A stretch of 64,000 bases of DNA from Ancylostoma caninum (lineage: Eukaryota > Nematoda > Chromadorea > Rhabditida > Ancylostomatidae): NCBI GenBank assembly GCA_037903475.1, contig JBAJFG010000445.1:1984001-2048000 (forward strand), written 5' to 3'. This document shows, piece after piece, positions 21,559 through 32,895 of this stretch. The notes beneath the pieces were generated by a model. It saw only the letters and a list, made by a program, of their open reading frames with translations, had not been told where the DNA came from and made no database searches. The translations under genes and the position numbers were made by a program. Position 1 is the first letter of the stretch; each line of letters begins with the position of its first letter.

Positions 21559-23105
21559 CAGTGCGTGTCGAAACTTTACGTTCACCCTCAAAATTCGTCT
21601 TTTCGGAGGAGGATCTATGTTTTTCGAGGAATGACATTCACTATCGTTTTCAGCTTGCTTGAAAACCCCGGAGTTGACTAGATCTTTTCTTGGTGATCCT
21701 TTAAATTTTTTATCCGTTTTTGAAAGGAAAATGCGGCAAATCAAAACTTTACGCCACCCTTGAAAATGTCCGACTAAGGATTGAAGGAAGCGTGACCAAA
21801 CAGGCAGATGATCCAGAAAGATGTAGTGGAGCTCAAGAATATCGTAGCAACCTTTCACAGCATTCAAAATCAATGCCAAGGGTATTCTACCTATCACTGA
21901 CTGAGCGAACTCTCCACTGAAAAATGTGAGCAAAACAGGATTTTTTTAAAGACTGTGGGTTATCGCAGACGCTTAGCCGATACTTCCGTGAATAATCCTA
22001 ATACGTATAAATGGATAAGGAAACACTAGATGGCATTTCAAGGTCGACACGACTGCCGTATCACCTTCTGGTCCTCCTACAGAATGTCGGCCGAGGAAAT
22101 CCACACTAAATTTAGGCTAATCGTTTCCAAATCGACCAGTCCCTATGCATATCAGGACTTTAAAGGAAAGAAGATAATGCATATTCTTCGGTAGACACCA
22201 CACCACCCTTTGGGTCGAATGATTTTGCTAGGCACAACATGAACAGCATGTGGGCTTGAGCGGCATTTTTTGTAGTGTTCATTAACATGCAAGATATCAC
22301 TCATAACTTTGAATGCTTTGTTCATTGATGGAAATAAAAGTCAGTCACGTTTTCCCTGACCGAATCTTGCATTAATGTAGGGATTCATGAGGGAAATGAG
22401 AGGCTTCTTCTATACTGCAACTTTGGCGGTTGAGTTTCGATGATTAAGACAGATCCCTAAGTCCGAAACTGCACAGATTATATTCTGACGGACTCAGCAA
22501 TTCAAAGCACAAAAATGTTTGCTATGATATTTCGCCCAAACAGCATCCACCATTTCATTTTCCGTTAGCATCACTACTCGGGGCACCCTTCTTGTCCGAG
22601 AAGAAGGATCAGACGGCGGTAATGTCGGGTTGAAATACCTTCTAATATTTCCTTTGCTATACGTTTCAAAATTATTCACGGATATATCGGTTAAGCGTTT
22701 GCACCAACCTACAGCCTTTAAAAATTCTGCTTTGCTCCCACTTTTTCAGTGGAGAGTTCGCTCAGTAAGCGACAGCTAAAATACCCTTGGCGTTGGTTTT
22801 GAATGCTCTATAAGGTTTGCTACGGTCTTTTTGAGCGCTGCTTCATCAGTTCGTATCATTTGCCTGCTTGTTTGCAATTCGTATTCTCGTAATCGACATT
22901 TTCATGTGTGGACGTAAAGTTTTGAACCACCAAATTTCCCTTTTAAAAACGGATAAAAAATTAGAGGACCACCTAGAAAAGACTCGGTGGAATTTTCCGG
23001 GGTTTTCAAGCAGCTGAAAACGATAGTGAACGCCATTACTCGAGAAAGCTCGGTTCTCGCCCGGAGCTACAAATTTTTAGGGTAGGCGTAAAGTTTTGCC
23101 ACGCA

Positions 23106-23108
<3 letters not shown>
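21559..23108. mobile_element. Tc1-like element with TIRs of about 370 bp
   Basis: 1550 bp flanked by TA. The outer ends are CAGTGCGTGTCGAAACTTTA on the left and TGGTGCGTGGCAAAACTTTA as complement of the right. The inverted arms run about 21559-21925 and 22735-23108 and share GAAAACGATAGTGAAYG, CCTTGGCRTTGRTTTTGAA and GGAGAGTTCGCTCAGT. The interior (21926-22734) has stop codons in all frames and only a 61-codon minus frame, so no transposase can be recognised. An isolated end of the same family lies at 25374-25580. Confidence 0.75.
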
Positions 23109-23185
<77 letters not shown>

Positions 23186-23230
23186 TATACTATACTATAT
23201 ATATATACTATATATACTATATATATATCT
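23109..23230 (+). repeat. (TA)n and TATAC repeat
   Basis: Uninterrupted TA to about 23184, then TATAC/TATATA variants, starting at the TA target of the Tc1-like element. Confidence 0.95.
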
Positions 23231-23755
23231 ATTAAACAAAGCGCCGTAAGGGGGCTAGAGCGGTTAGAGATACGGGGCGGCACTCATAGACACCGCAATC
23301 TTGAGGCGCAGACTGTGGGGCGAAATGGCCGATTTCCATGGACGCAGACACGTTCGTTTCGGGACTCGCGATTACGTCACTGCTGGCTCTCCCGCATGCA
23401 CGAGTTAGTGGTTTCATCACCTTCGCTGGCGGTCTCGCCGCATAGGAGTGAGGGAGTGTTTACGAGCTTTCAGGCTGCACAATGTACGCAGCAGGAAAAC
23501 CAGCCTTTCACTGTTGCAAGGCTGTGTGCACTTGCAGGAGAAATGGACGGGTGTTAAGAGAGCTGCAGCGTCTCGGAAGCTTCGGTGAGGCTGGACCTAC
23601 GCGGTCGCCTCGTCTGGTGGATGCTACTGTCGCATCCCCTGCTGAATTTCTCGCAGCGATTGTGTAGTCACGACATCCGTTCGTTTCGAGAAAGCTTCTG
23701 CTCTAACAAAGAGTAAAAGCCTCTGAATATGAAGGCATGACATTGTATATCCAAT
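23231..23755. other. No confident gene
   Basis: A plus-strand frame from 23240 to 23557 and one at 23482-23667 are open but basic and low-complexity, with no motif. It may be the remnant of an element between the TA tract and H2. Confidence 0.3.
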
Positions 23756-24574
23756 CAACTATATACGGATACGGGTCCAGCGATGAGAAAGGGCCCGCCG
23801 TGGCCCAATGGTGTGGGGGACGCCAGGATACGGGTCCAGGATGGAGAAAGGGTCCCCCTTGGCCCAGTCGTGTAGGGGACGCCAGAACACGGGTCCACGG
23901 ATGGAGAAAGGGCTCGCTGTGGCCCAGTGGTGCGGGGGACACCGAGATCTAGGTCCACCGATGGAGAAAGGGACCACTGTGACCCAGTGGTGTGAAGGAC
24001 GTCAGAACGGGTCCACCGATAGAAAAAGGGCCCCCGTGGCCCAGTGGTGTGGGGGAACGCCAGGATACGGGTCCACCGATGGAGGAAGGACCTGTCGTAG
24101 CATAATGGTGTGGAGAACGTCAGGATACGGGTTCACTCAAGTCCGATAGTTGAGAATGCCAGGATGCAAACCCGCCCTTGAAGAACGGATCAGGCTTGCA
24201 CTAACTGTGAGGAAGGCGCCAGAATACGGGCGCTCTGATGGAGGAAGGGCCCTCTGCGGCCCAGTAGTCTGGAAAACACTCGGATACGATTTTGCCTTGT
24301 CCAATAGTGTGGGGAACGGGAGGATACAGTTCCGCCGATGGAGAACGCGTCTGCGTTAGCCCGGTAGTGAGGAATACGCACGAATACGCCATACGACGGA
24401 GAACGAACTTCTCATGCTCATACTCAACTCATAAGAAGGACTTCATGTTTGGGCCCATTGGAAGATTGGTTCTGCTTCTTTATCAATTTTCTAGAGATTT
24501 GGCAAGTGTGAAGCGTTTGCACATGTCCCAAGTGGCTGCCCCACCCCACTTTCTAGCGTCCCGAAGGGGCGCTA

Positions 24575-24575
<1 letters not shown>
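23756..24575 (+). mobile_element. Helitron-like element H2, copy b
   Basis: Minisatellite C (about 11 units, 23760-24400; CGGGTCCACCGATGGAGAAA, GTGGCCCAGTGGTGTGGGGG), then TCATACTCAACTCATAAGAA, a tail with CCCAAGTGGCTGCCCCACCC, and the hairpin CTAGCGTCCC-GAA-GGGGCGCTAG. CTAG is followed by T of the TA tract. It forms the left half of a near-symmetric inverted pair with copy c. Confidence 0.6.
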
Positions 24576-24659
<84 letters not shown>

Positions 24660-24661
24660 TA
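24576..24661 (+). repeat. (TA)n tract between inverted H2 elements
   Basis: About 80 bp of TA with a single CA interruption near the right end, lying exactly between the two opposed H2 termini. Confidence 0.95.
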
Positions 24662-25365
24662 TTAGCGCCCCTTCGGGACGCTAGAAAGTGGGGTGGGGCA
24701 GCCACTTGGGGCATGTGCAAAAGCTACGCGCTTGCCAAATACCAGAAAAATTGAGAAAGAAGCAAAACTAATCATTAAATGGGCTAAAATATGAAATCTT
24801 TCTTATGAGTTGAGTATGAACATGACAAGTCAATTATCCATCGTAGGGCGTACTCGTGCTTCTTCCTCACTTCTGGACCAACGCAGACGCGTTTTCCATC
24901 GGCAGACCTGCATTCTGCCGTTCTCCACACTATTGGGCCGAAAGGGAACTCACATTCTGGAGTCCTCCACACTATTGGACCACGGTGGGCTTGTTTTCCA
25001 TCGGTGGACCCGCAAGCTGGCGTCTTCCGCACTGTTGGACCAAGGCGAACCTCTCCTCCATAGGTGGACCCGTACTCTGCGTCATCTTCACTGTTGGGCC
25101 ACAGCGGACCCATTGACCGTCGGCTGAACCGTATCCTAGTATTCTCCACTCTACTGAGTCACAGCAGAACCCTTCTGGCCACTCCTATCCTGGCGTCTTC
25201 CTCACTGCTGGGCCACGACGGACCGTTCCTCCATTACCAAAGCTAGCCCATATCCTGGCGTTCTCCACCATTGGGCCCAGGTGGATCCTTCTTCCATTGG
25301 TGGACCAGCATTCTGGTGTTTTCCGCACTGTCGGGCCACACCAGATCATTTGCATGTTTGGTCGC
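24662..25365 (-). mobile_element. Helitron-like element H2, copy c (inverted)
   Basis: Read on the minus strand: minisatellite C units (about 25365 to 24840), ACTCATAAGAAAGATTTC, tail CCCCAAGTGGCTGCCCCACC and the terminal hairpin ending GGGGCGCTAA before T. CTAA still fits CTRR. The tail is about 90 percent identical to copy b. Confidence 0.6.
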
Positions 25366-25373
25366 AACTCCTA

Positions 25374-25580
25374 CACCTCGTAGTCGACATTCTCAAGGGT
25401 GGGCATGAAGTTTTCAACAACGAATAAAACGTTCAGAGGATCACCTAGAAAAAATCCGCGAACATTTCCTGGGTTTTTAAGCGAGATGAAAACGACAGTG
25501 AATTCCATTGCTCGGAGAACTTTGATCCTCCTCCGAAACAGCGAATTTTTGGGCTGGGGGTAAAGTTTTGACACGCATTG
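25374..25580 (-). mobile_element. Solo end of the long-TIR Tc1-like family
   Basis: Matches the right arm of the element at 21559-23108: GAGGATCACCTAGAAAAAA, GATGAAAACGACAGTGAA, and a terminus GTAAAGTTTTGACACGCATT before GTA. No partner arm is nearby. Confidence 0.65.
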
Positions 25581-26652
25581 TAGTAGTAGATATCAGTACA
25601 TACGAGATCCTTCACACGAGAATGATGAGAAAGAATTGCAGCGAGTTCTCACTACTTATCACACGGTTTGCGTTGAAAAGTGTGATGGAACGAATCTACA
25701 AAAACTGTGGGGGTGAACGGTCGCTGAGGCCTTTGGCATACTACACAGCGCTGCTGTTGCTGGAGCATTCATCACAAGAAGTTTTCTCACAATTGTTCCT
25801 ATACCAGCATGGTATTCCATGGAATGATAATGTGATAAGATATGAGAATTCGCAAAATTTTGTTCACATCATTTCCACTCATTCGCTTCAATTGAGCTTC
25901 TGTTTTCTTCTCCACAGTTCTCCAATTTAAGTTTGCGTTGCGCATTTTCTTCCCTTCCATCTTTTCTCAATGCAGCAATTCATGAATCGTTCCTCCGTGA
26001 GTCTCCATAAAATTCACCACTCCCATTCTGCTCCTCTTGGTTAAAAACATTAGGCTATATTAAAATCTCAGTGAAGGAATATTAGCGGGTGCTGCCTTTG
26101 AGCTGCATTTCATTCGTATCTAATTCGAATACATCAAAGGAGCCTTCGTTTATCTATTAGTCAACCCAAAATCTATTAGTCAACCAAAAGAGTTCCTACC
26201 TTTTTACGCTTCTTTGTTTCATTCCCTTTCGGCTTATGACGTGTTTGCTGCGGAATACCTAAAGGCAAAAATCGATCTACAACCTTATCGATGCATGAGG
26301 TGTTATAGACTCTTCCCCAAGATATTGACAGCGGTGAACTACTCATCGACATCACGGATATCCGTTTTTGACTTCCAATGTATGTACTCGAAGTAGACGC
26401 ATGCTCCATTTAGCTGTCATGGTCTTGCAAAGACAAACAAACAATTTTGGAAGAGAATATACACAAATTCGCTGAGCAACAATTCATATGTCTCAGATAG
26501 TGGTAAAAGGTTTCGACATTTAATTAATGTACACAAACACATTAATTCAATTTTAGTGTTCGAGAAGATAAGTCCCCTAGCCATGATATTGTTTTGAGTC
26601 ACGTTGGGAGATTTATTGAGTTGATCATAGAAGACGAATACCTCTGTTTATA
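25581..26652. other. No confident gene
   Basis: A 120-codon plus frame at 25568-25930 partly overlaps a dispersed repeat: CTTCACACGAGAATGATGAG and TTATCACACGGTTTG match TTTCACATGGAAATGGTGAG and TTATCACATGGTTTG at about 15490-15550. It is therefore probably repeat-derived rather than a gene. Confidence 0.35.
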
Positions 26653-27037
26653 AACTCCGAGCTGAGGTGCGGGTGGTGAAGTACAGACCCAGCACATCAT
26701 AAATGTGGAACGAACACAGACTATGATGATTTACCTGCAGAGAAACTGGAACTGTCGTGGCAAACACGCCTGGCCGTGTTCGCACGCGGACGAGTGCTCC
26801 GATCAGGTGTGCGCCCGCCACCACGAAACCCTGCGAACTGAACGCATTTCGTATACACTACCTTTGCGCCAAACCGTCGCAATAGCTTCAGCGCCGAGGA
26901 GAACTCGTACCGGCGCGACGGCATGTTCGCCACGACGTTTCCATCATTTTCTCTGCAGGTAATGCATCACTGTATTAGTTTCACATTTGTGATGTGCTGA
27001 GTCTGTACTTCACCAATCGCACCTCAGCTCCGAGTCG
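26653..27037. mobile_element. Foldback/MITE element, about 385 bp
   Basis: Arms of about 120 bp (26653-26770; 26930-27037) share CCGAGCTGAGGTGCG, GGTGAAGTACAGAC, CAGCACATCA and TTACCTGCAGAGAAA. The spacer is GC-richer and holds a 70-codon minus-strand frame with no known motif. Weaker symmetry continues into the spacer. No target duplication is identified. Confidence 0.7.
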
Positions 27038-27812
27038 AGGATTTCGGCTCTTGCTGTCTTTAAGATGCGAGCAGTTATTCCATTGCTAGTGCGCTTATAG
27101 TTAGCCTATTCCAACATTTCATATTTTTTTCAGACGAGATGAAAGGGCTAAAACACAAAAATGCTAGATAGATGTAAGTGAAGGGATCCAAATGCTCTGC
27201 CACGCTCTTAATATTCCAGTAACTAATCCATCCGGCCATTCCTCCACTGGCCACTAGGCCAGGGCAACACCTACATCAGTTAGTGGAACCTCTCCAGAAC
27301 CGCTTTTTTGTAGCTTGTGGCGGGAATAAAAAGGTGTAGTATCACCTTGACAGATTAGGATTTAAACCACATAGTTTCAGGATTAGGATTTAAACGTTTC
27401 CGATCTGCGAGTCTGGCCTTTTGCACTTCCCTTGAGAGCTTCAAACACGGCCGGACTTGGGAATTTTTTGGATAACTTTTAAAGCTAGGTGAAGGCGTGG
27501 TTCGGGATCAGGTCATTGTGGTGAGACGGAATTCGCGAAAGGATGGAAAATGACCATTGAATTCTATAGTTGGGGGGGGGGGGGAACCTGTCCCAACCTA
27601 CATCAGGCGTCGATTAGAATTAAAAGACAGCACTGAAAGAGCCTTTTCATGTAAGATATTGGTAGTTCAAAGCTTGTCTGATGAACTACGCTTTATGTAT
27701 AGATATGTAGATTTTTTGAACTATGAGTTCCCTGAACGTACAATGCGCTGGGGGAATCAATCATATTTCCCAAAGTCTTTCTGACCTCTTTCCCTTTATA
27801 TTAAGATAATGA
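27038..27812. other. No confident gene
   Basis: Contains a 13-base G run at about 27572 and the words CGGGAATAAAAAGGTG and GATTAGGATTTAAAC (twice within 30 bp). No supported exon. Confidence 0.35.
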
Positions 27813-27849
27813 TTAACTAATAGCTTCAACATGGCTATGAGGCTCAGAA

Positions 27850-28490
27850 GGACAAATTCTATGAGAATCAGGTTCCAAGTTTGATATAGACGGATCACTC
27901 TTTCTCGGGGAGCTTATTTTTGAGAGATAATATTGGATTCCAAAACCGTTTGTGATTGTTGGTGTGCACATTTGTTTGGAAGGCAGAAAGATTGAATCCA
28001 CAGTAATCAGTGGTTTCTGCTGATCAGAGAGAAGCCTGAAAAGCTTTGAAAGAACAAAAATTACCTTTAGTTTTTCTCGCTTTAATGTTGCTTGTGATGC
28101 GGCCATCGAAAAAAGCGTATTTCAAAAACCATGTGAACATTATGGCAATCATTAATGTACAAGCCGACATGAGAATACTGAAATGTTGTTCAAACGTTGT
28201 CAGCGATTTGAGCGTACTCAAAATAGAACAGACCGCGCATGACCAATGCCGTATTCGTGTCCAATTTCTCGACGTAATTGCCTGAAAATTGGAATAGGTA
28301 TTGGTGCAAAAGCTTGCCACTACCCACTCCAGTGTAGGTACTCACGCTTCAAAAAGGATTCGATCCGCACTTGTTCCGCTCACTTGTATCGGTTTTTCAT
28401 CTTTTCTGCCGCTTTCTTCATCCTCTTTGTCAGGTTTGGCCTTAGGTTTATCTTCCGACAGATCCTTGTATTTCCATTCTGATGGGAAAA
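27850..28490 (-). CDS. Candidate host gene exons, unknown product
   Basis: Three minus-strand blocks have good splice borders. (1) From about 28482, after TTTTCCCATCAG, an acidic Lys/Glu-rich stretch (DKEDEESGRKDEKPIQVSG) runs to GTGAGT. (2) 28064-28283, after CAATTTTCAG, to a GTAATT donor; one frame has a hydrophobic run ILMSACTLMIAIMFTWFL that could span a membrane. (3) From about 28019, after CTGATCAGCAG, a frame reads DYCGFNLSAFQTNVH to a stop near 27898. Blocks 2 and 3 join in phase, but block 1 joins block 2 in phase only with an early stop. The product is unknown. Confidence 0.35.
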
Positions 28491-29089
28491 GATTTCACAA
28501 CAAGAAAAATGGATACAAGGTGCTAGGTGACTGTACAGGTACGAGCGCGCGCGAATCATTTGTAGAAGCCGTTCTAAAGGCGACCGTTTGTTTGTTGTTC
28601 ATTGTTCTCCAAGAAAAATCTCACATAGTCTTCATAATCTTGTTGTTCTGTCAGAACAGAATAGTGTATTTCCGGCTCATTACTGTGCGACCAGACAGAA
28701 GGATAGCAGATGCGACCAGAGTTCTGCGGGAATAGGCAAGCGGGCAGCTCCCTTTGTTCACCTCATCTTTTACGGAGACCAGATAGAAGATGAGGTGAGC
28801 AAACGGAACTGCATAGCTGGGAATTGTCGGATAACCACACACTTATTTAAAAATGCACATAGAAAAGTACCTAGCGGTACCCGCAGCATTGTTGATAGTG
28901 AACGAATCCTGACCAAACTTTGTGATAAGATTAGAGACACAACTCTGCCTCCAACTAACAGAGAAAATTGGAAAAATTCATTTTGGCAAGAGTTAGTAGG
29001 GTTATTTTCTCAAAAATCCTGCCAACAGCACTGCAGCACTGCTTTCAGCGCTTGTAAAAGGCAGGTTCTGCACTGATCTTGCCAGAAAT
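28491..29089. other. Possible 5' part of a LINE relic
   Basis: A 162-codon plus frame (28588-29076) includes KLCDKIRDTTLPPTNRENW, which may be the region upstream of the reverse transcriptase relic that follows, but the motif content is too low to be sure. A short inverted pair CACCTCATCTTTTACG / GATAGAAGATGAGGTG lies at 28759-28798. Confidence 0.3.
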
Positions 29090-29985
29090 AGGCAGATGGC
29101 CGCAACTGACAGGGTTCTGACTAATCCCACAAGAGAACTGGATCCAACGGATTTTTTAGGAGTTGTAGCCGGAAAAGTACTTAGAAGTATCTACAGCATG
29201 TCGGAACTGAACCAATTCTGCTCAAGCTTTGTCTTGGATTACTGGTGGTTCTCTTCCTCCAAGTGCCAAAGGAAATTGGAATCAATTGATATTGAAAGGA
29301 GATGTGGCTCCGGAATTCTCTGAATTCGATCTTAATAAAAAATTTAGGGTTCAACAGCTGCGCAACGAACTTTCATTAAACAACTTTCCTGTCAGTAGAT
29401 CGTCTTTAGTTTCTTGGGCAAGTTGATAAGATCTCGAGTTTTGCGATAAAATTCCTATTCCTCATTTTTCGTAATGTGCACAATGATGATCCTATTACTG
29501 CGGCATTATAAAACGTACATCATTCCGCAAGTTGAACACTGCTCTCCATTTTAGAATCCACCCTTGAAAAAACAAATCCTCAAGCTAGAAAAGGTGCAAC
29601 AGACATTCACACGATTACTGTTTCTTAGACTGTTTCCTCGGACCAATTATAACAACGTCCCATGCTATGCGGAGCGCCTGAGATATCTCCATTTGGATAG
29701 GGTTGAACGTAGACGGCTAGCAAATGACATTGTTTTTTGTTTTCGGATATTGAAAAACGAAATCAATCTCAGAGCCAGTGAATACTGGATCTTCGAAAAA
29801 TCAAAAAGAAAAACTATGGAATACTCCTTAATTCTTTATTTTATGGTGGTTTTAGGCTGCTTACAAGGGAAGGATACCAAATGTCTGCTTTTCAAGGTGA
29901 ATCGCATATCACCAAATGGAGTCGGGGACGCTGATTCTGAATTAGCCGCTCTTTTATGCCCAATAACAAAACGAAAGAAGTTATG
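29090..29985 (+). pseudogene. CR1/Jockey-like LINE reverse transcriptase, 3' relic
   Basis: The clearest part is 29510-29800: KTYIIPQVEHCSPF, LKLEKVQQTFTRLLF, then YAERLRYLHLDRVERRRLAN and FRILKNEIN. This is the thumb/C-terminal region typical of CR1/Jockey-type non-LTR retrotransposon polymerases (an ILE/VLE-CSP motif, LEKVQRRFTR, then YxERLxxLxLxxLExRR). Upstream pieces such as VLTNPTRELDPTDFLG are in other frames, with several stops. The catalytic FADD box is not found. The 3' end merges at about 29862 into an inverted repeat arm. Confidence 0.7.
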
Positions 29986-30545
29986 AACGTTTTTATATTT
30001 CGTGCACTTATCATCCAAACGAGCGACTCTCGGGCGGTGCCGACGGTACTTGGTGGTGCTGTGATATGTCTCTCACTCTATAAGATAATTTACACTGAAT
30101 CTTTCCAAAATGAAATAAGTTATAGAGGTTTTTCTGAGGCGTGCTCACATCATTCTCGGTGAACGCTTCCATTCCCCACCAGAAGTGTGTGGTGGTGCAG
30201 TGGTAAGTTTCTCGTTTCACAGGGAAGATCTTCCGGGTTCACTCCCCTCCACTGACTCGACTTTTGCATTTTCCCAACTTCTTCCCTATTTGCTCAGTTG
30301 TCCTTTTATTATATAGTTTCAAGACACTCCAGCTGAATTTTCAAATTTGTAGCGATTGACATCGTCCCGAATCGTATTCTTGGCTTGGCTTTTTTGACGC
30401 CAGTTTGATCACAATCAAGCTGGAAAACTTTATGAGCATGTGTGGTAAGCTACTACAAAATGCTTGAAACAAAGAAGATGTACACAATGAGAGCAATTTA
30501 TGAAAAAAAAAGTTCACCACATCCTGTACAGTCACAAAAACCAAT
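29862..30545. repeat. Left arm of a large inverted repeat around the pogo-like gene
   Basis: Its reverse complement matches 32262-32895 at about 85-90 percent by eye. Shared landmarks are AATGGAGTCGGGGACGCTGA, CTTATCATCCAAACGAGCG, ACTCCAGCTGAATTTTC, TTCTTGGCTTGGCTTTTTTG and TGCTTGAAACAAAGAAGATG. The left arm has about 60 extra bases after 30250. It repeats the 5' exon of the transposase gene in inverted, decayed form. Confidence 0.85.
30185..30250 (+). repeat. tRNA-like (SINE-type) segment, left arm
   Basis: GGTGGTGCAGTGGTAAGTTT resembles a polymerase III A box, and CGGGTTCACTCCC, 45 bases later, a B box. Acceptor stems do not pair, so it is a tRNA-derived repeat rather than a tRNA gene. The homologous copy in the right arm has a better B box. 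Confidence 0.45.
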
Positions 30546-32443
30546 TAAATTGGAGGAGAAACAGTAAAATGAATTGAAAAACTGAATTGCAGTTTCAAAA
30601 GAAGTCGGATGTCCGTCAAAATATCCAGCTGCATACCAAGCGTATCGGAGGAAATTCTTGAAGCGAGGGGCACAAAACTGGTGGTACACAAGAGATAAAA
30701 TTTGAAGGACAGAGTCACGATGATGAACAGAGAAGTCCAGATCATGTGCAATGATGTAGGATGTGACTCTCTTATACATGGCTTTAAAGGGTAAAAAAAA
30801 GTACACATCAAGGAGCTGTACCTGAGCAGTTGTGCCAGGGGGATATTCATCACTTTCACTTCCCTTCCTTCTGGGAGAACAGACTGAATTGCAGCATGAT
30901 CTTTGAACGGAGTCCACGAATCAATCACAAGCAACATGTTAGCTGGAGAACTTGGAGACGCATGATTTGATCCAATCTAACATAAGTTGCTTGTTCATGA
31001 TGTGCGTGGTATTGGTCCGAACTTCCAGATTCTTTGCTTGAAAATGTCCTTTTTCGGGAAACTTTCCGCCTACTTCCTATGGAAAAACTGTTAAGATCCT
31101 GCAAAGGGATGTTAAACTTGCGTTATTACCACAAAAAGTTTCTCGCCTAAGTGACCATCGGCAAATAGGGTTGGCAGAACAGTGAACGAATGCGTAGTTC
31201 CCGCAACAGATTGGACAACTCTCTGGACATTCTTTGAGCCTCTCATGGCCAGTGATCGAGCGCTGTGTAGCTCTTTCAGAAATCCGCTCTGGTCTGCATT
31301 GCAAATTCTTTCCATTGGCCACCCTTCCATTTCTAGACGGAGAAATAATGTTAAACCTAACAGCACCTGAATAACTAGCTACACACAACCAGTCACCTTT
31401 TCTCAATTCAGACTAAACGTTTTGCGCCTCACTGAGAACTCGGTCTTGAATAATGAGAATTAAGAAGCTCTTCTCAGAGATAAAAGTGATAATACGTCGT
31501 GAGACGATTCCATAGCTTCTTTTGAAGTTCTGAATCCAGCGGTGGCTTGCCTTGAAATTTTCAACAAGCAACTCCTCTCCTCTATTGATGTTAAGTGCCA
31601 TTCACTCCCTCCTTCAGTTTTTTCATTAACATACGAAGACGGACTATTCCATCCGCATGAACATGGCCTGAACACAAGAATATGCTCTCTACTGAAGAAG
31701 GGCAACAGTCACAGTCAACAACTCACGCTCACTCCCAATTTGCCTCAACTTCTTCAAGTGGTATCCGTTACTTATAAATCTGTATCGCTTTCTCAGGGTC
31801 TCCGTTTTACGGAACCCCTAGGAAGTGGATCAATAAAACGCCAATACTTCCTTCACCTGCGTGGTATCAACTTTATTCATCGACCTAAAGGCAAATTAAA
31901 GAAACAGGCACACCTTTTCCTCCGTCACTTCCACATTATCTGATCCTTTGCACCTGATTGACAATGATTCTTCGTTATCGCCCGTCTTTAGTGGGTCTGT
32001 ATTGTCTTCTTCAACGCATGCCTCTTCTCGCAACCAATGACAAGGTTGTCATATGAGGCCTCTCGTAAGATACAAGCGAAGCTGTCGATGATTTCCTGTT
32101 CCTTCCTCGATGGTGCGCGTGTCATATCACAAGGACCAAACTCCTTCAATAAGCACGACAGCATCACCTTTGGACAGAACATTACTCCGGATGGAACTTC
32201 TTCTCCGCTGATATCTTCATTACGTCGCAAGCAACCATCTACTTTCTTGTTTGCAATGTTGTTTACTTCGTTTTTGTGATTGTACAGGATGTGGTGAACT
32301 TTTTTTTCATACGTTGCTCCCATTGTGAGCATCTTCTTTGTTTCAAGCATTTTGTGGAAGCTTACCACACATATTCCTAACGTTTTCCAGCTTGATTGTG
32401 ATCGAATTGGCATCAAAAAAGCCAAGCCAAGAATACGGTTCAA
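30498..32443 (-). pseudogene. pogo/CENP-B-type DDE transposase gene, decayed
   Basis: Pieces in order on the minus strand are an N-terminal exon (32443-31988); TETLRKRYRFISNGYHLKKL (about 31800); an HTH region with FKASHRWIQNFKRSYGIVSR (31413-31601); NADQSGFLKELHSARSLAM and VVQSVAGTTHSFTVLPTLFA (31366-31112); KFPEKGHF and TTHIMNKQLMLDWIKSC (about 31060-30970); MLLVIDSWTPFKDHAAIQSV; and, after a frameshift near 30838, PPGTTAQVQLLDVYFFLPFK and YAWYAAGYFDGHP. The three acidic positions (NADQ, VIDSW, LLDVYFF) survive, with 37 residues between the last two. Introns are suggested by GTAATA...CATAG at about 31105-31079. It is non-functional as read because of shifts and stops. Inverted repeat arms flank it. 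Confidence 0.8.
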
Positions 32444-32895
32444 AACAATGTCAGACGCGACAGAGGCGAAAATTCAGCTGGAGTGGAGTAGCTAGTGGAG
32501 GGGATCGAACCCGAAAGGTGTTCCATGTGAAGCGACTTACCACTACACCAGCACACACGGCTGCTGAGGAATGGAAGCGCTCACTCAGAATGATGCGAAA
32601 ACGGCTCAGAAAAACCTCTATAACTTGTTTCATTTTGGCAACGATTCAGTGTAAATTATCTTATGGAGTGAGAGACATATCACAGCACCACCCAAGAACC
32701 GTCAACGCCGCCCGAGAGGCGCTCGTTTGGATGATAAGTGCATAAAAACGATCATAACTTCTTTCGTTTTGTTATTGGGCACAAAAGAGCGGCTTATTCA
32801 GAATCAGCGTCCCCGACTCCATTTAGTGATATGCGATCATCTTGAAAAGCCACAGACATTTGGTATTCTTCCCTTGTTAGCAGATTCCAAGTGAG
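32262..32895. repeat. Right arm of the large inverted repeat
   Basis: Inverted partner of 29862-30545. It contains the 5' exon of the pogo-like gene (reading TKKMLTMGATYEKKVHHILY) and the sequence upstream of it. Beyond 32895 the match ends at CTGCTAACAAGGG. Confidence 0.85.
32497..32559 (-). repeat. tRNA-like (SINE-type) segment, right arm
   Basis: On the minus strand, CTGGTGTAGTGGTAAGTCGC is a close match to a tRNA A box (tRNA-Val-like TGGTGTAGTGGTTA), and GGGTTCGATCCCC is a near-canonical B box. Acceptor stems do not pair. It probably derives from a SINE. Confidence 0.5.

Noticed and set aside
23703..25150. Many 60-130 codon frames in all orientations
   Set aside because: All lie in minisatellite C or the TA tract of H2 copies b and c.
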